Assembly (NCBI RefSeq): GCF_019704555.1
Contig: NZ_AP024745.1
Coordinates: 4,162,501 to 4,226,500 of the forward strand
DNA: 64,000 nucleotides
Source: Actinoplanes sp. L3-i22
GTDB taxonomy: Bacteria; Actinomycetota; Actinomycetes; Mycobacteriales; Micromonosporaceae
Direction: 5' to 3'
Under the pieces are notes generated by a model that searched no databases, was not told where the DNA came from, and saw only the letters and a list, made by a program, of their open reading frames with translations. The position numbers and the translations under genes are program-made. Shown here piece by piece: positions 58,947-64,000 of this stretch; position 1 is the first letter of the stretch, and each line of letters starts with the position of its first letter.

Positions 58947-59951
58947 GTGAACGCCTTCGCTGCCTCGTCCTTCAGCCCGTCGGGCGGAACGACTTCGAGT
59001 CCCCTGGACGTACCGCCGCTGTTCGCCGCTCTAGAGGGAACTCGCAGCGTGCTCTTAGCCGGCGCCGGCGGAGGATTCGACGTATACGGCGCCTTACCGT
59101 TGGCCATCACGCTGTGGAACCGCGGCATTGCGGTACACCTGGCGAATCTGTCGTTCACCCCGCTGGAGATGTTGGACCTGGACGCATGGCTGGCACCCGA
59201 TGTGGCCGTCGTCGCGCCGGACACCAACGGACCAGATGACTATTTCCCGGAAAGGACCCTTGCCCGCTGGCTGGCCGCCCACGATCTCCCGTCGACGGTG
59301 TATGCCTTCGCCAAGACCGGCGTACAACCGTTGCGGGCCGCCTATCGGCACTTGGCCGCCGAACTCGGCATCGACGCGATCGTGCTGATCGACGGCGGCC
59401 CGGACATTTTGTTGCGTGGCGACGAGACCGGCCTGGGTACGCCCGTGGAGGACATCACCAGCCTGGCCGCGGTCGCCGGCGTGGACGTACCGATAAAGCT
59501 GGTGAGCTGCCTCGGCTTCGGCATCGACGCCTACCACGGGGTCGTCCACAGCCAGGTCCTGGAGAACCTCGCCGCTCTTGACCGTGACGGCGGCTATCTG
59601 GGCGCACTATCCATCCCCGGCGCCAGCCGGGAGGCGGTGCTGTACCGCGACGCCGTCGCTGACGCTCAGCGGGCGACTCCGATACGGCCCAGTATCGTGC
59701 AGGGCCAGATCGCCGCGGCAACCCAAGGAGCTTTCGGCGACGTGCAGTTCACCCGCCGGACCGCCGGCAGCACGCTGTTCGTCAACGCATTGATGGCCGC
59801 TTACTTCACGGTCGATCTGGGCAAGCTGGCCGACCGATGCCTCTACCTCGATCGCATCGAACAAACCGTCGACATGTGTCAAGTGGCGACACGGATCGAG
59901 ACGTTCCGCGATGCGATCACCGTTCGCACGCCTCAGATCTTTCCGCACTGA
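58947..59951 (+). CDS. DUF1152 protein
   Basis: 334 residues from GTG. SVLLAGAGGGFDVYGALPLA is the conserved GAGGG.D opening of DUF1152, which is Rossmann-like; AIVLIDGGPDILLRGDETGL, then IKLVSCLGFGIDAYHGV are typical. Annotated in some species only as hypothetical. Possibly a nucleotide or sugar enzyme. Monocistronic. Confidence 0.85.
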   Translation: MNAFAASSFSPSGGTTSSPLDVPPLFAALEGTRSVLLAGAGGGFDVYGALPLAITLWNRGIAVHLANLSFTPLEMLDLDAWLAPDVAVVAPDTNGPDDYFPERTLARWLAAHDLPSTVYAFAKTGVQPLRAAYRHLAAELGIDAIVLIDGGPDILLRGDETGLGTPVEDITSLAAVAGVDVPIKLVSCLGFGIDAYHGVVHSQVLENLAALDRDGGYLGALSIPGASREAVLYRDAVADAQRATPIRPSIVQGQIAAATQGAFGDVQFTRRTAGSTLFVNALMAAYFTVDLGKLADRCLYLDRIEQTVDMCQVATRIETFRDAITVRTPQIFPH

Positions 59952-60039
59952 CAGCAGCCCATCAGGAAGCCGTCAACGCACGGAGCCGGCGCCCGGTCGG
60001 CGGCAGTTGAGGGCACCGCGCTGACCGGGTCGGCTCGCA

Positions 60040-60213
60040 CGACGAGCTGGGCCCGGACCTGCCGCCGCGAGCTCCTCGACCAAACCTTGATCTCAACCAG
60101 CGGCATCTGCTGCGCGTGCTACGCAACACCGCCCACATCAGGGCCTCGGCAACGCCCGGCCACTGGTCCCGCTACCCGAGCCGATCACCGAAGCCTCCGA
60201 GATTCGGATCGAC
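60040..60213 (+). pseudogene. C-terminal relic of an integrase-type (IS481/IS3-like) transposase
   Basis: Three frames read in order as one protein: TCRRELLDQTLI (about 60057), then LNQRHLLRVLR (about 60094), then HRPHQGLGNARPLVPLPEP and ITEASEIR (60128-60213). This is the end of the rve integrase domain. At least two frameshifts and no N-terminal part, so it is dead. It lies directly before the lipoprotein gene; a second relic of similar origin on the minus strand lies beyond that gene. Confidence 0.65.
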
Positions 60214-60267
60214 TCCTGTCATCGGCGGCATCTATAGTCCCCGACATCGATCTTGGGGGGCCGAACG

Positions 60268-61068
60268 ATGAAGAATCGGCCATGGGGTTTGTGCACGGCC
60301 GCGCTGACGGCCGGCCTGCTGTTGGCCGCCTGCCAGGCGCCGGATCCCGCCGAGCCCTCGTCCCCGCCGGCGTCCGTGGCGCCGGTGTCGGTGGCGCCGT
60401 CCAGCAACGGCGTCGACATCGCCGCTCCTGACCAGACGCTGAAGCGGGCCCAAACCCTGCTGCGAGAAGCGACCTCGTTCCGTTTCGACGGCTGCCGCGG
60501 CCATCGCATCGACGGACCGTGGGACTGCGCCGAATACCGCACCGCCGGTGCCGACTTCGTCGGCACACTGAAACCGCACAAAGGCAGCCCGGCGAAGGGC
60601 CGGGCCGAGATCCTGTCGGTCGGCGGCCGGTACTACATCCGACCGGACGCGGCCTGGTGGGACGAGGCCTTCGGCAAGACCGTGGACAAGGCCGGGGCCG
60701 CCGCGATCGTCGAGCACGTGGGCGACCGATGGGTCGACACGGCCAAGGTTCCCTCCTACGGTGCCGTGTTCCGCCCGGCAGCGGTCATCGCTGACCTGGA
60801 CGGCATCGACACGGTCGTCAAGGGCGGACCGACAGAGTTCGCCGGCCAGCCCGCCTTCACCTTCGGCATCAGAGGGAGTTTCGACTCCATCATCGTCGCC
60901 GCGACCGGCGAGCCCTACCCGGTCCGGCTCAACATGGTCACCACCGAGGCCGATCTCAGCGACTTCGGCGCCGCACCTCCGAGGATCGAAGCACCCCGCG
61001 CCGACTCGGTCGTGGACCTGATGAACGTCCTGCTCTGGGCCACCCGCCCCCGGAGGATCCCGGCCTGA
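60268..61068 (+). CDS. Lipoprotein, LppX/LprG-like
   Basis: 266 residues from ATG 60268 with GGGGGG upstream. Lipoprotein signal (TAALTAGLLLAACQAPDPAE) with Cys near residue 21 and a Ser/Pro/Val-rich linker. The mature domain has the LppX_LprAFG-like pattern: ALREATSFRF-like start (TLLREATSFRFDG), repeated beta strands and LNMVTTEADLSDFGAAPPRI at the end. These bind lipids on the outer face of the membrane. It lies between two transposase relics. Confidence 0.75.
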   Translation: MKNRPWGLCTAALTAGLLLAACQAPDPAEPSSPPASVAPVSVAPSSNGVDIAAPDQTLKRAQTLLREATSFRFDGCRGHRIDGPWDCAEYRTAGADFVGTLKPHKGSPAKGRAEILSVGGRYYIRPDAAWWDEAFGKTVDKAGAAAIVEHVGDRWVDTAKVPSYGAVFRPAAVIADLDGIDTVVKGGPTEFAGQPAFTFGIRGSFDSIIVAATGEPYPVRLNMVTTEADLSDFGAAPPRIEAPRADSVVDLMNVLLWATRPRRIPA

Positions 61069-61099
61069 CGCTGAGCGGACCGCGGTCGCCGCCATCGGC

Positions 61100-61180
61100 G
61101 CACGTCACCGGACCGCGGGTGAACAGACCTGACGCTGCCAGGGTCGGGTATTTGCCGTCCCTGTCGCGGATCAGGTACTT
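61100..61180 (-). pseudogene. Middle fragment of an integrase-type transposase
   Basis: On the minus strand the frame reads VTPVKYLIRDRDGKYP followed by TLAASGLFT before degeneration. VKYLIRDRD.KYP is the conserved core of the rve integrase domain. It is opposite in orientation to the 60040-60213 relic. Confidence 0.5.
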
Positions 61181-61724
61181 CACCGGGGTCACCTCATGTC
61201 TGGGTCTGGGCGCAACCGTTCGGCCGTTCGGTAGGTGCATCGCCTGGTCCCCTGATCGAGGTTGGCTCGATCCTCGGAGGCATTGGGCCACTATGGCGCT
61301 GGCCGACCCGATTCACGACTGCTACGTCGACGGGAGCCGGACAGGCATCGGTGGTGAGGTCTCCTACAGCGCAGATGCCCGGCGTGACATCTCGTCGGCA
61401 GTGGTGGCGCTGGTGACCGCGGCAGCCATCGCCGAGCTCACCGACGCCGATCTGCTCGACTCAGGCAGGATCACCGGGCGGGACAGCTGGAGACCGGCCG
61501 AGCTGCTGGCCCCGATCGAGACGTTGCCGCCGGTGGCGGGCGAAGCGCTGCCGGACACGGCACGGCACGTCGCATTGCCGCAGCCGTGGGCGCCGGGCTC
61601 GGGGAACTGTAGGGCAACGTCGCCCCGACACGATGAGCATGAGAACACGCAACCCTGCGCACACCTGGGTCGGCTGGCTGACTCGTTCAGCTCGGCTGTG
61701 GCCGCGATGGGGCAGGCTGTGGGC
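61181..61724. other. Region before the amidase, relic DNA
   Basis: An open plus-strand frame (MALADPIHDCYVDGSRTGIG onward, from 61293) runs without a stop into the amidase. It has no ribosome site and no clear domain, so I read it as non-coding or decayed DNA. Confidence 0.35.
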
Positions 61725-63197
61725 ATGACCGACTACGCGTACTCGACGGCGGCGGACCTGGCCGCGGCGATGGAGAAGGGTGAGGTTTCGGCGGTCGAGC
61801 TCACCACCGCCGTGATCGCCCGGATCGAACGGCTCGACGGCGACATCAACGCGATCTGCGTGCCCGACTTCGACCGGGCACTAGCGGCCGCGGGCGAGGC
61901 CGACGCGACGCGCGCCCGGGGCGAGGCCGGGCCGGTGCTCGGCGTCCCGATCACCATCAAGGACTCGATCGACATCGCCGGGCTGCCCACGACCTGGGGT
62001 TTCCCGCCGTTCAAGGACAATGTGGCGGCCGCCGACGCGGTCGTGGTCGCCCGGCTCAGAGCGGCCGGTGCCGTCGTCCTCGGCAAGACGAACGTGCCGC
62101 TCGCGCTCGGCGACTACCAGTCCTACAACGCGATCTACGGCACCACGAACAACCCGTGGGACCTCGGACGCACGCCGGGTGGCTCGTCCGGCGGTTCGTC
62201 CGCCGCCCTCGCCGCCGGTTTCGGCGCCCTGTCGATGGGTTCGGACATCGGCGGCTCGCTGCGGGTGCCGGCGCACTTCTGCGGGGTGTACGCGCACAAA
62301 CCCTCGATCGGCCTGCTCCCGTTGCGCGGGCACACGTTCCCGGGCACCCCGCCGCTGCCCGAGCTCGGCGGCGACCTGGGCGTGGTCGGGCCGATGGCGC
62401 GCAGCGCGGCCGACCTCGCGATGATGGTTCGCTTGCTCGCCGATGCGGACGAGGCCGGCCTCGGTCTGGCCTACCGGACCGCGCTGCGTCCGGCCCGGCA
62501 CGACGACCTGGGCGCGTTCCGGGTCCTGGTTCTGGACGCGCATCCGCTGGTCCCGGTCTCGTCCGAGGTGAGCGCCGCGATCGACGAGCTGGCCACGCGG
62601 CTGGCGGCGGCCGGGGTGACGGTGCGGCGGCAGAGCCGGCACCTGCCCGATCTGGCCGAGGGCGCCCGCTCCTACATGCGCCTGCTCCAGGCGAGCCTCG
62701 CGGCCGGCTTCCCGCCCGAGGTCTACGCGGCGGCCGTGACGGCGGCGGCCGGCCTCGACCCGTCGGACACGTCGCTGTCCGCCGAGCGGGCCCGGGGTGT
62801 GGTCCTGAGCCATCGTGACTGGGTCGCGGCCGACACCGTCCGCGCGGTGCAGCGGGCCCAGTGGGCCGGGCTGTTCACCGACGTCGACGTCGTGATCGCG
62901 CCGGTGTCCTCGACCCCGGCCTTCCCGCACGACCACAGAGAGCCGATGCGGATGCGCACGCTCCCGATCGACGGCGCGCAACACGACTACCTCGACCAGT
63001 TGGCGTGGGGCGGCATCGCGACGGCGCCCGGCCTGCCGTCGACTGCCGTGCCGGTCGCCCGTTCGGCGCGGGGGCTGCCCATCGGCGTCCAGCTGATCGG
63101 CCCGCTGTTCGAGGACCACACCCCGATCCGCTTCGCCGAGCTGCTCGAACGCGAGTTCGGCGGCTTCACCGCACCGCCGCTCGGGGCGCCCGCGTAG
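61725..63197 (+). CDS. Amidase (amidase-signature family)
   Basis: 490 residues from ATG 61725. Catalytic Lys in PVLGVPITIKDSIDIAG, and the Ser-cis-Ser-Lys set in the amidase signature GRTPGGSSGGSSAALAAGFG, SMGSDIGGSLRVPAHFCGVY. Hydrolyses amides such as aryl or fatty amides; might be related to 6-aminohexanoate or peptide amidases. The long upstream frame is rejected because of relic DNA. Confidence 0.92.
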   Translation: MTDYAYSTAADLAAAMEKGEVSAVELTTAVIARIERLDGDINAICVPDFDRALAAAGEADATRARGEAGPVLGVPITIKDSIDIAGLPTTWGFPPFKDNVAAADAVVVARLRAAGAVVLGKTNVPLALGDYQSYNAIYGTTNNPWDLGRTPGGSSGGSSAALAAGFGALSMGSDIGGSLRVPAHFCGVYAHKPSIGLLPLRGHTFPGTPPLPELGGDLGVVGPMARSAADLAMMVRLLADADEAGLGLAYRTALRPARHDDLGAFRVLVLDAHPLVPVSSEVSAAIDELATRLAAAGVTVRRQSRHLPDLAEGARSYMRLLQASLAAGFPPEVYAAAVTAAAGLDPSDTSLSAERARGVVLSHRDWVAADTVRAVQRAQWAGLFTDVDVVIAPVSSTPAFPHDHREPMRMRTLPIDGAQHDYLDQLAWGGIATAPGLPSTAVPVARSARGLPIGVQLIGPLFEDHTPIRFAELLEREFGGFTAPPLGAPA

Positions 63198-63251
63198 CGC
63201 CGCCGCAGCCGGCGGGCGCTCCGATGGCGGGCCCGAACTACGCTGTCGATC

Positions 63252-63626
63252 ATGGAACCGGTCCGGACCAGGCGTGCCTTCACGGCGCTTGCCGTCTGGT
63301 ACGCGGTGGTCTGGTGCCTGCCGGGCGCCCTTGCCGCGGTGGTCAACGCGTCGACGGCCGGCAGCATGCCGGGTTACACCGAGGTCAACGGCCGCCTGGA
63401 GAAGTGCGGCGGCATGTTCTGCCCGACGGCGCCGGCCGACGTGCCGTCGGTGCTCGTGACCACGGCTCTGGTGCTGGCGCCGAGCCTGCTGGTGGCGGTG
63501 CCGCTCTGCGCGTACCTGACCCGCCGGTGGGAGATGCCGCGCCTGGCCGGATTCGTCTCCGCCCTGCTCGGCTGGGTCGCCCTCTGCGCCGGCTACGGGA
63601 TCTGGTTGAGCCTCCGGACGTCCTGA
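63252..63626 (+). CDS. Small membrane protein, three spans
   Basis: 124 residues. AFTALAVWYAVVWCLPGALA, then VLVTTALVLAPSLLVAVPLC and GFVSALLGWVALCAGYGIWL are hydrophobic spans, with an outer loop containing two cysteines (EKCGGMFCPTAP). No family. Convergent with the BI-1 gene. Confidence 0.65.
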   Translation: MEPVRTRRAFTALAVWYAVVWCLPGALAAVVNASTAGSMPGYTEVNGRLEKCGGMFCPTAPADVPSVLVTTALVLAPSLLVAVPLCAYLTRRWEMPRLAGFVSALLGWVALCAGYGIWLSLRTS

Positions 63627-63674
63627 CGCCGTGGGACGCCGCACCGGCCGCTCGCCTCGGCGGCAGGGCCGGGG

Positions 63675-64000
63675 TCAGCGGTTGCCGCCCCGGAAGATCC
63701 GGAGGAAGAACAGGAAGACGTTGAGGATGTCGAGGAAGATGGAGGCCGCCAGCAGCGGTGCCGATGCGACGTCGGACGAGCGCCGCAGCCGCTGGAAGTC
63801 GAACATGATGAAACCCGCGAAGATCACCAGCCCGAGTACGGAGTAGATCAGCGCACCGTTCGGGATGTTCACGAAGATCAGCAGGATGCCGAAGCCGATC
63901 AGGGCCACCAGCGCCCAGAAGCAGATCCGGGCGAGCGCGGTGAGGTCACGGCGGGTGGCGAATCCGGCCGCGCCGAACCCGGCGACGAACAGTGCGGTGG
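63675..64000 (-). CDS. BI-1/YccA-family membrane protein, C-terminal part
   Basis: The last 108 codons, with the N-terminal part beyond the window. Spans ALIGFGILLIFVNIPNGALI, YSVLGLVIFAGFIMFDFQRL and the end LAASIFLDILNVFLFFLRIF fit the Bax-inhibitor-1/YccA family; the FDxQ (MFDFQRL) loop is a signature. Likely an H+/Ca2+-handling or protease-regulating membrane protein. Confidence 0.88.
   Translation of the reverse strand, partial: TALFVAGFGAAGFATRRDLTALARICFWALVALIGFGILLIFVNIPNGALIYSVLGLVIFAGFIMFDFQRLRRSSDVASAPLLAASIFLDILNVFLFFLRIFRGGNR

Noticed and set aside
60268..61068. Lipoprotein gene as part of a transposon
   Set aside because: Flanking relics are decayed and not matched inverted repeats, so a mobile unit cannot be claimed.
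61119..61724. N-terminal extension of the amidase frame by about 200 codons
   Set aside because: The amidase-type domain begins after ATG 61725; the extension covers a transposase relic and unassigned DNA.
1..64000. CRISPR array
   Set aside because: No spaced repeat array was seen; the only tandem repeat is the hexamer at 43265.

Overview
The window is about 72% G+C by eye, with GTG/TTG starts, ATGA/GTGA stop-start overlaps and many actinobacterial families (FxSxx-COOH peptide system, XRE-DUF5753/DUF397 pairs, SARP-NB-ARC-TPR regulator, SoxR, DUF2510, TerD). It looks like chromosome of a filamentous actinomycete, most likely Micromonosporaceae (Actinoplanes-like). The genus is inference. No rRNA, CRISPR array or biosynthetic megasynthase is visible. 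One tRNA-like gene is present, and its anticodon arm is interrupted.

Layout. 0-4.3 kb: a divergent TetR/SDR pair, a small unknown gene, then an IS607-type element (serine recombinase plus a long TnpB). 4.3-12.4 kb: the most interesting locus. It is a FxSxx-COOH ribosomal-peptide cassette with a 57-aa precursor ending FQSAL, a radical SAM enzyme (FxsB type) and an HExxH peptide-modifying enzyme. On the opposite strand it is bracketed by a phosphotransferase-fold protein with a C-terminal helical domain and by an NB-ARC/TPR (FxsT-type) protein with a similar-looking N-terminal domain. 12.8-16.9 kb: threonine-synthase-like enzyme, secreted beta-trefoil protein, secreted Ltp-domain protein, DUF2510 protein. 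17-21.4 kb: transposase relic, three-TM membrane protein, two immunity-like genes (SUKH, Imm11-like), a TerD-domain protein and the split tRNA. 21.5-26.9 kb: secreted hydrolase, MFS exporter with divergent TetR, and a micro-operon of three small proteins. 27-30.9 kb: XRE-DUF5753/DUF397 pair, unknowns, serine hydrolase. 31.2-34 kb: a copper amine oxidase apparently split over two genes, plus DUF305. 34-45.8 kb: redox enzymes, a SUKH protein, NADAR, META lipoprotein, an unusual two-gene pair with a DUF2135-like domain, SoxR, DUF1963, NmrA-SnoaL fusion. 45.9-50.7 kb: MDR-VOC fusion, SnoaL and MBL genes divergent from TetR and a second MBL hydrolase. 50.9-55.7 kb: orphan SARP, VOC, LysR. 55.8-57.5 kb: an IS630 element with a divergent passenger gene. 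57.6-64 kb: unknowns, DUF1152, a lipoprotein between two transposase relics, amidase, membrane protein and a BI-1/YccA protein cut by the window end.

How genes may work together. The FxSxx locus reads as a peptide-maturation unit (precursor, rSAM, HExxH) tied to an NLR-like STAND protein. The phosphotransferase and the STAND protein each carry a roughly 90-residue helical module of the type called effector-associated domains, which suggests homotypic recruitment and a signalling or conflict role. The copper genes (31.2-34 kb) and the MDR-VOC/SnoaL/MBL genes (46-49 kb) look like co-transcribed units. Divergent regulator/target pairs with visible dyads occur at 0.2, 25.8, 49.2 and 54.4 kb.
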